Origin: Phycisphaerales bacterium | GTDB taxonomy: Bacteria; Planctomycetota; Phycisphaerae; Phycisphaerales; UBA1924 | DNA length: 64,000 bases | Assembly: GCA_029260295.1 (NCBI GenBank) | Contig: JAJDDN010000008.1 | Coordinates: 124,001 to 188,000, forward strand | Direction: 5' to 3' | Part shown: positions 18,997-27,734 of the stretch, piece by piece | Numbering within the stretch: the first letter of the stretch is position 1 | Layout of the letters: every line of letters starts with the position of its first letter | Position numbers and translations under genes: made by a program | The notes under the pieces: model-generated | What the model saw: the letters and a program-made list of their open reading frames with translations, nothing else | What the model was told of the DNA's origin: nothing | The model's database searches: none

Positions 18997-19980
18997 ATGC
19001 CAATGAAACGCATTCTCGTCACCGGCGGCGCCGGCTTCCTCGGGTCCCATCTTTGCGAGCGTCTCATTGCCCAAGGTCATGATGTCATCTGTCTCGACAA
19101 CTTCTTCACCTCTCAAAAATCTAATGTTCTCCATCTTCTGGATAACAAGAATTTTGAACTCATCCGTCACGACATCACCCATCCGGTCTGGCTGGAAGTC
19201 GATGAAATCTACAACCTCGCATGCCCCGCGGCCCCTGGCCACTACCAGTACAACCCCATCAAAACAATGAAAACATCCGTCATGGGCGCCATCAACACCT
19301 GCGGCATGGCCAAGCGATGCAATGCCAAAATCCTCCAAGCATCCACCTCCGAAATCTACGGCGACCCAACCGTACACCCCCAGCCCGAATCCTACCGAGG
19401 GAATGTCAACACCCTCGGCCCACGCGCTTGCTATGACGAAGGAAAACGAGCCGCCGAGACCCTCTTTATGGATTATCACCGTAGGCATGGCATCGATATC
19501 CGAATCGCAAGAATATTCAATACCTACGGCCCAAGAATGCACCCCTTCGACGGCCGTGTCATCTCAAACTTCATTCTCCAAGCACTCATGAATCAGGATA
19601 TCACCCTCTTCGGTGATGGCCTCCAGACCCGCTCATTCTGCTACCGTGACGACCTGGTCGAAGGCCTCATGCTGCTTATGAACTGTGATGCGGATGACAA
19701 GCATCTCCCCGTAAATCTCGGGAACGAGGGCGAGTTCACCATCAAACAGCTTGCCGAGATGACCATCGAGATGACCGGCTCCAAGTCGGCAATCGTCTAC
19801 CATGATCTCCCAGAAGACGATCCGATGCAACGCAAGCCAGATCTCACTAGAGCCAAGAAACTCCTCGATTGGACCCCGGCCATCCAGTTTGAAGAAGGCT
19901 TGTCCAAAACAATCGAGTACTTCAGAACAGTGGATTTAGATGAATACCGTGAGCCCACCCCGAACCATATCATGGCTTAA
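18997..19980 (+). CDS. UDP-glucuronate decarboxylase (UDP-xylose synthase)
   Basis: Converts UDP-glucuronate to UDP-xylose, giving a pentose donor for surface glycans. 327 aa from this start. Motifs: [16 protein letters not shown] (NAD site), [20 protein letters not shown] (typical of the UXS branch), [22 protein letters not shown] with catalytic Tyr and Lys, and [20 protein letters not shown]. An in-frame ATG at 18937 overlaps the previous stop (ATGA), but GGAG at 18983-18986 points to the ATG at 18997. Likely co-transcribed with the HldD-like gene. Confidence 0.92.
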   Translation: MPMKRILVTGGAGFLGSHLCERLIAQGHDVICLDNFFTSQKSNVLHLLDNKNFELIRHDITHPVWLEVDEIYNLACPAAPGHYQYNPIKTMKTSVMGAINTCGMAKRCNAKILQASTSEIYGDPTVHPQPESYRGNVNTLGPRACYDEGKRAAETLFMDYHRRHGIDIRIARIFNTYGPRMHPFDGRVISNFILQALMNQDITLFGDGLQTRSFCYRDDLVEGLMLLMNCDADDKHLPVNLGNEGEFTIKQLAEMTIEMTGSKSAIVYHDLPEDDPMQRKPDLTRAKKLLDWTPAIQFEEGLSKTIEYFRTVDLDEYREPTPNHIMA

Positions 19981-20028
19981 ATCCACTATGACCTGCCAGG
20001 ATTGGCCCACGGGTGTCACATTTTCCGA

Positions 20029-20034
20029 TAGTAT
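20029..20034 (+). promoter_or_regulatory. -10-like TAGTAT for the QueC-like gene
   Basis: TAGTAT ends seven bases before the ATG at 20042, one base further than the other leaderless-type sites. Confidence 0.4.
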
Positions 20035-20041
20035 GTAGATC

Positions 20042-20743
20042 ATGCAGATCCCACGCTACCCCTCCGAACCCTGCCTTCTCATAACAGACGCCGGCCTTGC
20101 CTCGCTCGTCTTGACCGCTATGGCCAGCGAGCAACCCGCCGCTGACAATCAACAGAAGACCACCCTGTACCCAGGGTGGTGGACATCTCAGAGCGACATG
20201 GATCTTCGTATCCCCGCCATCGACCGGGCTGTAGAAATGCAGGCGGATCTTCTCTCGCTTACCGTAATCCGGGACCACGCTGGTTACCCAGAAGAATCGC
20301 CGTCGCGTGGGCAGCAATCATCCCTCGGTGTCCACCAGACTCGAATGCTCCTTGATGCAGCTACCCTGGCAATCCAGCTTGGAATCAAGCGGGTCATTTG
20401 GCCAATACAGGCGGATGAAACAGACGACCCAGCCCTGCACTTAGATCAGATCGCAACGGCAATTGACCGGGCACTTCTCACAGCCCGCCTAGCAACGCTT
20501 GACGCTCCAGATCAAGGCGGGGTCGAGGTCACCATTGAAACACCACTAATTGATCTCTCAAACCAACAAATCTCAGATCTGGCTGCGGACCTCAATGTCC
20601 CGATCAGTTCATGCTGGTGGATTAATACAGGCCTCCCAGACGCCCCGATGCACCACCAGAGGTGGACGAAGCAGCCGATCATCGCTTCGATGCTTGAGCA
20701 CCTCCCCGTATCTAAAAAACAAATTCCTACTTTGAATACCTAG
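20042..20743 (+). CDS. QueC-like protein lacking the PP-loop motif
   Basis: 233 aa. The C-terminal half matches QueC (7-cyano-7-deazaguanine synthase) in order: an aliphatic helix like its LLLLSLAAAYAEALGA segment (RMLLDAATLAIQLGIKRVIW), a stretch like ALDYSGYPD (ADETDDPALHLDQIATAID), then IETPLIDLSNQQISDLAADL and NVPISSCWW, close to QueC's ETPLIDLSKAEIVRLGLELG. The N terminus should hold the ATP-binding SGGLDST loop but reads CLLITDAGLASLVL, and the four zinc cysteines are reduced to one. It is therefore probably not a synthase; a binding or scaffold role is possible. tgt is elsewhere in the window. Next gene (prpB) follows after eight bases. Confidence 0.6.
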   Translation: MQIPRYPSEPCLLITDAGLASLVLTAMASEQPAADNQQKTTLYPGWWTSQSDMDLRIPAIDRAVEMQADLLSLTVIRDHAGYPEESPSRGQQSSLGVHQTRMLLDAATLAIQLGIKRVIWPIQADETDDPALHLDQIATAIDRALLTARLATLDAPDQGGVEVTIETPLIDLSNQQISDLAADLNVPISSCWWINTGLPDAPMHHQRWTKQPIIASMLEHLPVSKKQIPTLNT

Positions 20744-20746
20744 ACT
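20741..20746 (+). promoter_or_regulatory. -10-like TAGACT for prpB, probable leaderless start
   Basis: TAGACT overlaps the stop codon of the QueC-like gene and ends five bases before the prpB ATG at 20752. Confidence 0.5.
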
Positions 20747-20751
20747 CTAGA

Positions 20752-21651
20752 ATGACAGATTCTTCCTCAATCGTACATCCCGGTGATCGTCTCCGTTCCT
20801 CCATGAAATCAGGGACGGTTGCGGCACCCGGCGCGTTCAATGCGCTGGTAGCCAGAGCGGTCGCCAAGGCGGGATTCGAGGCGTGCTATGTCTCGGGCGG
20901 GGCGATCTCGGTAGCGGCGGGGGTGCCCGATGTGGGGCTCCTGACACTGGATCACTTCGCCAAGATTGTGCGTGAAGTCTCGTGGGGGTCCGGGCTACCG
21001 GTCATCGCAGACGCCGATACGGGATTCGGCGAAGAAGAGATGGTCCGTCGCACGGTAGTTGAGTACAACCATTCAGGAGCAGCGGGGCTCCACCTCGAAG
21101 ACCAGGTGTTCCCCAAGCGGTGCGGTCATCTGGACGGCAAGGCTCTTGTTTCCATCGATCAAGCGTGCTCCAAGATTCAATGGGCCGCCAAGGCCTCGGC
21201 CGATTGCTCGGGCGGATCATTCATCATCTGTGCCCGCACCGATGCAAAGGGCGTGGAAGGATTCGATGCCGCGGTTAATCGTGCCAAGGCGTATGTCCAA
21301 GCCGGGGCTTCGATGATTTTCCCGGAAGGATTGACCAGCGAGGAAGAGTTCGGAGCGTTTGCAACTGCGATGGAATCTATGGGCGATTCCAAGCCGTATA
21401 TGCTGGCCAATATGACCGAGTTTGGGAAGACGCCGATGATCCCGCTCTCGCGGTTTTCAGAGCTTGGATATGACCTGGTTATCTATCCCGTCTCAACGAT
21501 GCGGATCGCTATGGGGGCCATCGAGCGCGGGCTCGCAGAACTCATGGAGACTGGGTCGATGAAGGGGCAACTCGGCGGGATGCAGAGCCGGGATGAACTG
21601 TACAACTTGGTGGGGTACACGCCGGGGACCGCGTGGGAGTTTCCGGTCTAG
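20752..21651 (+). CDS. prpB: methylisocitrate lyase family protein (PrpB-like)
   Basis: 299-aa TIM-barrel lyase of the isocitrate lyase/PEP mutase superfamily. Signature: APGAFNALVARAVAKAGFEA, YVSGGAISVAAGVPDVGLL, the metal-binding DADTGFG, LEDQVFPKRCGHLDGK with the catalytic Cys, and ICARTDA. The KRCGH form is that of 2-methylisocitrate lyase, which splits methylisocitrate to pyruvate and succinate in propionate breakdown. No prpC or prpD is in the window, so the pathway is inferred from family only. Oxaloacetate or phosphonopyruvate hydrolase activities are less likely because of the Cys motif. Confidence 0.87.
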   Translation: MTDSSSIVHPGDRLRSSMKSGTVAAPGAFNALVARAVAKAGFEACYVSGGAISVAAGVPDVGLLTLDHFAKIVREVSWGSGLPVIADADTGFGEEEMVRRTVVEYNHSGAAGLHLEDQVFPKRCGHLDGKALVSIDQACSKIQWAAKASADCSGGSFIICARTDAKGVEGFDAAVNRAKAYVQAGASMIFPEGLTSEEEFGAFATAMESMGDSKPYMLANMTEFGKTPMIPLSRFSELGYDLVIYPVSTMRIAMGAIERGLAELMETGSMKGQLGGMQSRDELYNLVGYTPGTAWEFPV

Positions 21652-21666
21652 ATCAAGCGATCTCGA

Positions 21667-22056
21667 TCAAGCAAGATCAGAATCAGAATCTTCGTCGAAG
21701 CTCGCGAGCATCGGTGGCTGTGTTGAATGCTGATAGGGCTGAGTTGTAGTGCCGCAGTTGCTGCAAACGGTGCCATAGGTGCTCGAGGGCGATTTGGAAA
21801 GATCGCTGCCGCACCCAACGCAAGTGATTGCAGAGAGCTTTGTGGTCATGGTATTGACCATCGAATACGCGGCAACAAGTGCAACACCGATCGCGGGCAG
21901 GACCGGAACCGATAGAATTCCAACAACGCCAATCACCGCAAAGGTGAGTGCGACAAGGACTGCAAATACGCGGAGTCGTAGTTTCTGAAGCCAGCACATA
22001 AGTTGAAAGAACTCCAGTTGAATAGGTGGTGGCCGGCCAGGTCCTTCTGGCCGCAT
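21667..22056 (-). CDS. small membrane protein with C-terminal zinc ribbon
   Basis: 129 aa. Two closely spaced hydrophobic segments (about 30-47 and 50-68) form a hairpin; then CVGCGSDLSKS and CSNCG make a zinc ribbon, and an acidic tail follows. Function unknown. The ATG at 22056 has a perfect TATAAT six bases upstream, favouring it as a leaderless start; an internal ATG at 21999 with a GGAG twelve bases ahead is the alternative and would give 110 aa. Similar zinc-ribbon plus membrane architecture occurs at 25687 and 26912. Convergent with prpB. Confidence 0.72.
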   Translation of the reverse strand: MRPEGPGRPPPIQLEFFQLMCWLQKLRLRVFAVLVALTFAVIGVVGILSVPVLPAIGVALVAAYSMVNTMTTKLSAITCVGCGSDLSKSPSSTYGTVCSNCGTTTQPYQHSTQPPMLASFDEDSDSDLA

Positions 22057-22062
22057 GCACAG

Positions 22063-22068
22063 ATTATA
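22063..22068 (-). promoter_or_regulatory. -10 TATAAT for the zinc-ribbon membrane gene
   Basis: Consensus TATAAT on the minus strand ending six bases before the ATG at 22056. Confidence 0.6.
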
Positions 22069-22227
22069 TCGTCAATTTGGACCCGAGGGGGGTTTATTTT
22101 AGCCGATCTTGGGGCCAATACAGCCAGAGTGATCTAGGAATGCCCCAGAGCACACCGCCTGATATGTATTCGTATTCTGCCTCCCGCCGTTTCGTTCTAG
22201 GGCTATTTATCACTTGATTGCCAGCCG

Positions 22228-22233
22228 TATACT
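22228..22233 (+). promoter_or_regulatory. -10 TATACT for the phosphatase/M28 fusion gene
   Basis: TATACT ends five bases before the ATG at 22239 and rules out the in-frame TTG at 22218, which lies upstream of it. Confidence 0.6.
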
Positions 22234-22238
22234 CGTGC

Positions 22239-24119
22239 ATGATTAATCACACAGCCGGACTTCTCGCGTCAGTTGTCGTTTCAGTTTTGTTGTCATCTGC
22301 GACCGCTCAAGATGCTGAAAAAACCGAGAAGCCACGCTTCAAGATATCCCAGATCACGATTTCTCCACTGGAGATCGAAGACCCCTTCGCGGGCAACAAT
22401 CACGACGGCCGCCTCATCTTCGCCGATCAGCCCACCGAGCAACAACTCAGAGATTTCGCCATGCTCGGGGGCAAAGTCGTCATGAACGCCCGCACCCAAT
22501 CCGAGATGGACAATCTCAAGTTCGACGAAGCCGCTCTTTGCAAAGAGCTGGGTCTTGTCTACGCCCACATCCCGGTTACCGAATCAAAAATCACCAACGC
22601 CGAACCCTTCGCCCTCACGCAGCTCTTGGCAGAGCAATCTGGCCCAATCCTCATGCACTGCCGTTCCGGATCAAGAGCCGCAACAATCTATGGCCTCCAT
22701 CTCATCGCCACCAACCAAATGACCAACGGCCAAGCCCTAATCCACGCACTCGACATGGGCATGAGCCCGAAGTCAGTACCCTACTTTCAGAAAGCACTCA
22801 TGGACACACCCCAAAGAGCCATCGCCGCCGTAGACACCGCCCGCGTCATCGACAATGTCCACATGCTCACCTCCTTCGGCACCCGCCACACCTTGTCGGA
22901 CACCAAATCCGATACCAGAGGCATCGGTGCCGCACGCCGATGGGTGTTCAAGGCCTTCGAAGAATCCATTGCAGGACACAACAAGCCAGAAGCAACCGCC
23001 CCCTTCGTCACCTTCGACTCCCACACCGTCGAGCCCGACGGCCGCCGCATCCTCAAGCAGGTCGATGTCGTCAATGTCCTCTGCACCATCCCAGGCTCAA
23101 ACCCTGAATCCGCAAGCCGGTTGTACTATGTCCTCGCCCACCTCGACTCACGCGCCACCGACGCAATGGACTTCACATCAGATGCTCCCGGTGCAAACGA
23201 CGACGCCTCGGGCGTCTCTGCACTCATCGAACTCGCCAGAGTCCTGAGTAAAGAATCCCTCGACTCCACCATCGTCCTTATGGCCACCTCAGGAGAAGAG
23301 CAAGGCCTCTTCGGAGCCAAACTCCACGCCGCCGACCTCGTCGCATCAGGGGCCGATGTCCGTGCAGTCCTCAACAACGACACCATCGGCGACCCGGACG
23401 GGGTAGGCGATCTCGATGGATCCAAAGAAGTCCGCATCTTCTCCGAAGGCATCGGCCTCGACACCCTCGACCTCGACGACCCCGCCCAGCTCAAATCCGC
23501 CCTCCGCCGCCTCCGATCCACCGGATCAGAGTCGGATTCACCCTCCCGCCAGCTCGCCCGCTACATCAACTTCGTAGGCAAACTCCACGGCGAACTCCCC
23601 GTCAAACCCAAACTCGTATTCCGCCCAGACCGCTACCTCAGAGGCGGCGACCACACCCCCTTCAACCAACTCGGATTCACCGCGGTCCGCTTCTGCGAGG
23701 TCTACGAGAACTACGACCACCAGCACCAAGATGTCCGCATCGAAAACCAAACCCAATACGGTGACCTCGCCACCTTCGTAGACGCCCAGTACCTCGCAGG
23801 AGTTACCAAACTCAACACGGCCGTCCTCGTCCACCTCGCCAATGCCCCCTCGACCCCGACCGATGCGAGGATCATCACCGCCGACCTCACCAATGACACC
23901 ACTCTCCGCTGGACGGCCAGCCCAGAATCCGACACCGCCGGCTACGAAGTCCTCTGGCGAGAAACCATCGACCACGACTGGGCCCACTTCAAAGATGTTG
24001 GCGATGTCACCGAGGCCACCATCGATCTCAGCAAGGACAACTGGCTCTTCGCCGTCCTGGCGTATGACGCGGAGGGCTACCGATCTCCAGCGGCCTACCC
24101 AACCTCAGCGCGAGAGTAA
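22239..24119 (+). CDS. secreted fusion: DSP/DUF442-like phosphatase domain plus M28 peptidase
   Basis: 626 aa. A signal peptide (about 1-24, hydrophobic core LLASVVVSVLLSS, then ATAQ) sends it to the periplasm or outside. Residues about 40-175 resemble the tyrosine-phosphatase-like domain family: RLIFADQPTEQQL, then ILMHCRSGSRAATIY with the CX5R loop at Cys141. Residues about 190-525 are an M28 zinc aminopeptidase with all ligands in order: HLDSR (His301, Asp303), GANDDASG, the GEEQG pair, NNDTIGD, and the final His in GGDHTPF. The remaining part (about 535-620) looks like a fibronectin-III-like beta module. I know of no standard family with this order. It probably hydrolyses external peptides; the role of the phosphatase-like part is open. 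Confidence 0.82.
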   Translation: MINHTAGLLASVVVSVLLSSATAQDAEKTEKPRFKISQITISPLEIEDPFAGNNHDGRLIFADQPTEQQLRDFAMLGGKVVMNARTQSEMDNLKFDEAALCKELGLVYAHIPVTESKITNAEPFALTQLLAEQSGPILMHCRSGSRAATIYGLHLIATNQMTNGQALIHALDMGMSPKSVPYFQKALMDTPQRAIAAVDTARVIDNVHMLTSFGTRHTLSDTKSDTRGIGAARRWVFKAFEESIAGHNKPEATAPFVTFDSHTVEPDGRRILKQVDVVNVLCTIPGSNPESASRLYYVLAHLDSRATDAMDFTSDAPGANDDASGVSALIELARVLSKESLDSTIVLMATSGEEQGLFGAKLHAADLVASGADVRAVLNNDTIGDPDGVGDLDGSKEVRIFSEGIGLDTLDLDDPAQLKSALRRLRSTGSESDSPSRQLARYINFVGKLHGELPVKPKLVFRPDRYLRGGDHTPFNQLGFTAVRFCEVYENYDHQHQDVRIENQTQYGDLATFVDAQYLAGVTKLNTAVLVHLANAPSTPTDARIITADLTNDTTLRWTASPESDTAGYEVLWRETIDHDWAHFKDVGDVTEATIDLSKDNWLFAVLAYDAEGYRSPAAYPTSARE

Positions 24120-24197
24120 TCGGACGCCATCGGGTTAGAAATATGTGAATCTATCCAGCATTCCCCATCACACTTTGGACATATTTCCATCCCGGTC

Positions 24198-24203
24198 TAC
24201 CAT
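24198..24203 (+). promoter_or_regulatory. -10-like TACCAT for ppa, probable leaderless start
   Basis: TACCAT ends five bases before the ATG at 24209; no Shine-Dalgarno. Confidence 0.5.
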
Positions 24204-24208
24204 CGCCC

Positions 24209-24760
24209 ATGATCCACCCATGGCACGATGTACGACCCGGTATCCAAAACCTCGACCTCCCACAAAACTTCCGCGCGATCATCGAGATCCCGAAGGGGTC
24301 ATCGAACAAGTACGAGCTCGACAAAACCACAGGCATGCTCCGCCTCGACCGCGTCCTCTCCAGCGCCGTCTACTACACCGCCAACTACGGCTTCATCCCC
24401 CAAACCTACGCCGAAGATAACGACCCCTTAGATGTCCTCGTCTTCTGCACCGAAAAAGTACCCCCCCTCTGCATCTGCGAAGCCCGGGCCATCGGCGTCA
24501 TGACCATGGTTGACGAAGGCCAGCCAGACCACAAAATCATCTCCGTACTCATCAACGACCCCGAGTTCGAAGATCTCCAATCTATCGCCGACTTCCCAAA
24601 ACACACCTTCAAAATGCTCAAACGCTTCTTCGAAGACTACAAAAACCTCGAAGGCAAAGCCGTCGAAGTCGATGAGATCCAACCAGTCGAGCGAGCCCAC
24701 GAAATCATCGAAGACTCCCTGCAACGCTACTCCGAAGCCCGCCGCTCCGGCCACCTCTAA
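24209..24760 (+). CDS. ppa: inorganic pyrophosphatase (family I)
   Basis: Hydrolyses pyrophosphate, pulling biosynthetic reactions forward. 183 aa, typical. Landmarks: IEIPKGSSNKYELDK near the N terminus, YGFIPQTYAEDNDPLDVLVF with the catalytic Asp cluster, and the distal KTFKMLKRFFEDYKNLEGK-type segment (here HTFKMLKRFFEDYKNLEGK). Soluble, probably hexameric by family. It stands between two other leaderless-type genes. Confidence 0.97.
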   Translation: MIHPWHDVRPGIQNLDLPQNFRAIIEIPKGSSNKYELDKTTGMLRLDRVLSSAVYYTANYGFIPQTYAEDNDPLDVLVFCTEKVPPLCICEARAIGVMTMVDEGQPDHKIISVLINDPEFEDLQSIADFPKHTFKMLKRFFEDYKNLEGKAVEVDEIQPVERAHEIIEDSLQRYSEARRSGHL

Positions 24761-24808
24761 ACCTCAACATCGCCTCATTTCCACCCTGCCGATCAACGCC
24801 CCCCTGCG

Positions 24809-24814
24809 TATGAT
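24809..24814 (+). promoter_or_regulatory. -10-like TATGAT for thiG, probable leaderless start
   Basis: TATGAT ends six bases before the ATG at 24821. The short 60-base gap leaves no room for a TPP riboswitch. Confidence 0.55.
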
Positions 24815-24820
24815 TTCGCT

Positions 24821-25669
24821 ATGACCACCACAATCCAATCAGAACCAGGCCTCTCCCCTCTCACCATCGCAGGCAAGACCTTCAACTCCCGCCTCCTCGT
24901 TGGCACAGGCAAATACCCGACTATGGAATCCATGGCTCAATCCTTGGACGCCGCAGACGCCGAGGTCATCACGGTCGCCGTCCGCCGCGAACGGCTCTTT
25001 AATGCCGAAGGCAAATCCCTCCTCGAATACATCGACCTCGACCGCTACACAATCCTCCCAAACACCGCCGGCTGCTTCACCGCCGAAGACGCCATCCGCG
25101 TCTCGCGTTTAGGCCGCGACCTCCTCGAACAACTCGGGAACTCCGGAGCCGACTGGGTCAAGCTCGAAGTCCTAGGAGACAAAAAAACCCTCCTCCCAGA
25201 CCCAGTAGGCACCATCGAAGCAGTCAAAGAACTCGTCGCCGATGGATTCAAAGTCCTCTGCTACTCCAGCGACGACCCCATCACCGCCGTCCGCATCAAA
25301 GAAGCCGGAGCCCACTCCGTCATGCCCGCCGGGTCGCCGATCGGCTCCGGACAAGGCGTCCTCAACCAAAACAACCTCGTCCTCTGCCTAGAACTCCTCA
25401 AAGAAAACGACCCAACCTACCCAGTAGTCATCGACGCCGGAGTGGGCAGCGCAAGCGATGTCGCCGTAGCCATGGAACTCGGCGCCGACGCCGTCCTCCT
25501 CAACACCGCCATCGCCCACGCCAAAGACCCCGTCATGATGGCCCACGCCATGCGCAAAGCATGCGAAGCCGGCCACCAGTCCTACCTCGCCGGCCGAATT
25601 CCCAAGAAACGCTACGCCACCGCCTCCTCCCCAATGGAAGGTGCCATCTCCTACATCCCAGGCGAGTAA
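24821..25669 (+). CDS. thiG: thiazole synthase
   Basis: Builds the thiazole phosphate of thiamine from 1-deoxy-xylulose phosphate, dehydroglycine and ThiS-thiocarboxylate. 282 aa, slightly longer than the typical 255-270. Motifs: [30 protein letters not shown], the Schiff-base Lys in [22 protein letters not shown], and [19 protein letters not shown]. No other thiamine gene is adjacent, so it is apparently a solitary unit. Confidence 0.96.
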   Translation: MTTTIQSEPGLSPLTIAGKTFNSRLLVGTGKYPTMESMAQSLDAADAEVITVAVRRERLFNAEGKSLLEYIDLDRYTILPNTAGCFTAEDAIRVSRLGRDLLEQLGNSGADWVKLEVLGDKKTLLPDPVGTIEAVKELVADGFKVLCYSSDDPITAVRIKEAGAHSVMPAGSPIGSGQGVLNQNNLVLCLELLKENDPTYPVVIDAGVGSASDVAVAMELGADAVLLNTAIAHAKDPVMMAHAMRKACEAGHQSYLAGRIPKKRYATASSPMEGAISYIPGE

Positions 25670-25674
25670 TCTGC

Positions 25675-25680
25675 TAATAT
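25675..25680 (+). promoter_or_regulatory. -10-like TAATAT for the 25687 gene
   Basis: TAATAT ends six bases before the ATG at 25687. Confidence 0.5.
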
Positions 25681-25686
25681 TCAACT

Positions 25687-26130
25687 ATGAATGAAGACAC
25701 ATCACCGCTCCCAGACGCGGGCGAAAACATCAACTGTCTATCTTGTGGCTACAACATTGTTGGGCTTCGCCTAGGCGAACGCTGCCCAGAATGCGGCACC
25801 CAAGTGATGCAGTTCGCGTCCCAAACCACTCAATCCAGTGGCAAAGCCATCACCTCAATGGTCCTCGGCATTGTCTCCATCGTGACTTGTATGGCCTATG
25901 GAATAATTGGGCTCCCATGTGGAATCATCGCCGTTGTCTTCGCAAAGAAAGCACGGCTCGCCATCCAAGCCGGAACCGCTCCCGTGAGTTCGCAAGGCAT
26001 GGCAACCGCCGGGCGAGTCTGTGGATGGATTGGAATCGTTCTGAGCTCGCTAATGGTTGCCTACCTTCTATTCATGATCCTCGTGTTTGTAGGTCTCTTG
26101 GCCGCCGGTGCAACTGGAGCGGGGCCGTAA
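25687..26130 (+). CDS. zinc-ribbon membrane protein (DUF4190-like)
   Basis: 147 aa. N-terminal zinc ribbon (CLSCGYNIVGL and CPECG, about residues 18-37), then two membrane segments (about 55-80 and 100-125) of the DUF4190 kind, separated by a loop with KKARLAIQAG and followed by a small hydrophobic end. Likely inserted in the inner membrane with the ribbon on the cytosolic side. Function unknown. Its stop TAA overlaps the ATG of the following methyltransferase (TAATG), so translation is coupled. Confidence 0.78.
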   Translation: MNEDTSPLPDAGENINCLSCGYNIVGLRLGERCPECGTQVMQFASQTTQSSGKAITSMVLGIVSIVTCMAYGIIGLPCGIIAVVFAKKARLAIQAGTAPVSSQGMATAGRVCGWIGIVLSSLMVAYLLFMILVFVGLLAAGATGAGP

Positions 26131-26915
26131 TGGATTTGACAGCCTTCGACAAACACGACCTCTACGAACTCTGCGTCCAAAATCCAGAGGCATGCATCCC
26201 CCTCCTCAACGCCATCCACGGCAACGCCCCAAAAATCCTCGCCGAAGACTTCGCAGGCACCGCAATCCTCTCCCATCAATGGGTCGAACAATCCGACCAA
26301 CACCACGCCATCTGCGTTGACCTCGACCAAGAAGCCTTAGACAAGCACGGCACCCACCCCCGAATCAAAAAACAACTCATCAATGTCAACGACGCAACCG
26401 ACCAAGCCGACATCCTCTTCGTAGGCAATTTTTCGATCGGCTACCACCACACCAGAGCCGAGCTCGTCACCTACCTCAAACAAGCCCACGCAAGACTCAA
26501 AGCCAACAACGGCACCTTCCTCTGCGACACCTACGGCGGAGAAAACGCCTACACCCTCGGAGGCGTCCACCGCCCAACCCCCATGGGCGATGGCAGGTTA
26601 TGCCGCTACACCTGGGAACAACGCGACGCCAACCCCCTCACCGGCATGGTCACCGATGTCATCCACTTCCGGATCGAACACGCCGGCACCATCACCGAAG
26701 AATACGACGATGCCTTCACCTACCACTGGCGCCTCTGGTCCGTCCCAGAACTCAAAGACGCGATGCTCGAAGCCGGGTTCACCAAGGTCCAGTGCTTTGC
26801 CAAACTCCCCGACGCCGTAGACGACGAGGGCAACGCCTACATCAACCCCATCGAAGACCCCCAAGAAGAACTCGAAGAATCCTTCATCGTCCTCATTGCG
26901 GCAAGAACATCTTGA
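26130..26915 (+). CDS. SAM-dependent methyltransferase-like protein
   Basis: 261 aa. The ATG at 26130 overlaps the stop of the previous gene, so the longer frame back to 25743 is not used. A class I methyltransferase fold is suggested by ILAEDFAGTAILSHQWV (position of motif I, without its canonical glycines), AICVDLDQEAL (acidic end of strand 2), ILFVGNFSIGYHH and a later FLCDTYGGENAYTLGG. The tail contains HWRLWSVPELKDAMLEAGFTK-type residues seen in several methyltransferases. Substrate unknown. Confidence 0.65.
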   Translation: MDLTAFDKHDLYELCVQNPEACIPLLNAIHGNAPKILAEDFAGTAILSHQWVEQSDQHHAICVDLDQEALDKHGTHPRIKKQLINVNDATDQADILFVGNFSIGYHHTRAELVTYLKQAHARLKANNGTFLCDTYGGENAYTLGGVHRPTPMGDGRLCRYTWEQRDANPLTGMVTDVIHFRIEHAGTITEEYDDAFTYHWRLWSVPELKDAMLEAGFTKVQCFAKLPDAVDDEGNAYINPIEDPQEELEESFIVLIAARTS

Positions 26916-27301
26916 ACAGGGATATCCCAACCCTCACCTGCCACGTCTGCGGCTACGACATGCACGATCGAAAGTGCGGGGACCCGTGCCCAGAGTGCGG
27001 GGAACCATTCGACACCCGTCCCGACGGCTATACAAAAAGATGGAAGCTCACGGTTCCAGTGGTTTGTTCAATCCTCACGATTCTCGTGATGCCCTTTATT
27101 TCAATATTTTCATTCATCTTCATGTTTCCATCTTTCCAGATTGCCAGTACGCAAAAACGAATATCGTCTGAATACCGAATCCCCTACTGGGCCAAAGAAC
27201 GACTCACTCAAAACCGAAAGCTTATCTGGATTGCCTACATTGAGTTCTGGGCCATACTGATCATCAGTACATTCTGGCCCCAAGCCCTCAACTGGTGGTA
27301 A
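26912..27301 (+). CDS. small zinc-ribbon membrane protein, TTG start
   Basis: 129 aa, opened by a TTG that overlaps the stop of the methyltransferase gene (TTGA). Starting at the next in-frame ATG would remove part of the zinc ribbon, so TTG is preferred. Cysteines CHVCGYDMHDRK and CPECGEPFD (about 10-31) form the ribbon; two hydrophobic segments (about 45-68 and 105-125) follow. The N terminus resembles the 25687 protein, so the three genes (25687-27301) look like one operon of paralogous small membrane proteins around a methyltransferase. Function unknown. Confidence 0.66.
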   Translation: MNRDIPTLTCHVCGYDMHDRKCGDPCPECGEPFDTRPDGYTKRWKLTVPVVCSILTILVMPFISIFSFIFMFPSFQIASTQKRISSEYRIPYWAKERLTQNRKLIWIAYIEFWAILIISTFWPQALNWW

Positions 27302-27363
27302 TCCAGCAGAGGAATGTCCCCAAAAGAGTGGACCCGCTCGCCCATCGAGCCGAACAATAACTC

Positions 27364-27681
27364 ATGAGCAGCGAACAGCAAACCAACACCGCCCACGCAC
27401 CCTTGAGCGTGGTCGTCGACGAGGAACGCGAAACCCAGCGAGGCTGGTCGTATCTGCTCACCCTCTCATGGAAATCCCGAGGCACCACCGAGCACGAAAT
27501 CACCCTCAGCTGGGTCGATCACGACCAACTCACCGGCGGCTCAACCCCGCCGAGCGTGCTTATAGAACGGGTCGCCACGATCGTCGCCTCGGCGATGGGT
27601 GTCGATGAGATGCCCACCAAGTTCGATGTTTCATCGATGCGCCGGGCGATCCCTGAGTTCGAGCGGCTGCTCAACTCCTGA
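27364..27681 (+). CDS. hypothetical protein
   Basis: 105 aa, acidic and soluble. A beta-rich first half (SYLLTLSWKSRGTTEHEITL) and a helical second half (VLIERVATIVASAMGVDEM). No family recognised. No Shine-Dalgarno and no good TANNNT before the ATG, so expression signals are unclear. It sits between the zinc-ribbon operon and the TauE-like gene. Confidence 0.6.
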   Translation: MSSEQQTNTAHAPLSVVVDEERETQRGWSYLLTLSWKSRGTTEHEITLSWVDHDQLTGGSTPPSVLIERVATIVASAMGVDEMPTKFDVSSMRRAIPEFERLLNS

Positions 27682-27734
27682 ACCCTCCAATCCCCTAGTA
27701 TGTCGCCTCAGCAACCTTGGCTCTCGGAGACGGC

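Noticed and set aside
22218-22238. TTG start giving seven extra residues on the phosphatase/M28 protein.
   Set aside because: It lies upstream of the TATACT promoter element, and the ATG at 22239 directly precedes the signal peptide.
24761-24820. TPP riboswitch before thiG.
   Set aside because: Only 60 bases separate ppa and thiG, and a -10-like hexamer lies six bases before the ATG, so no leader is available.
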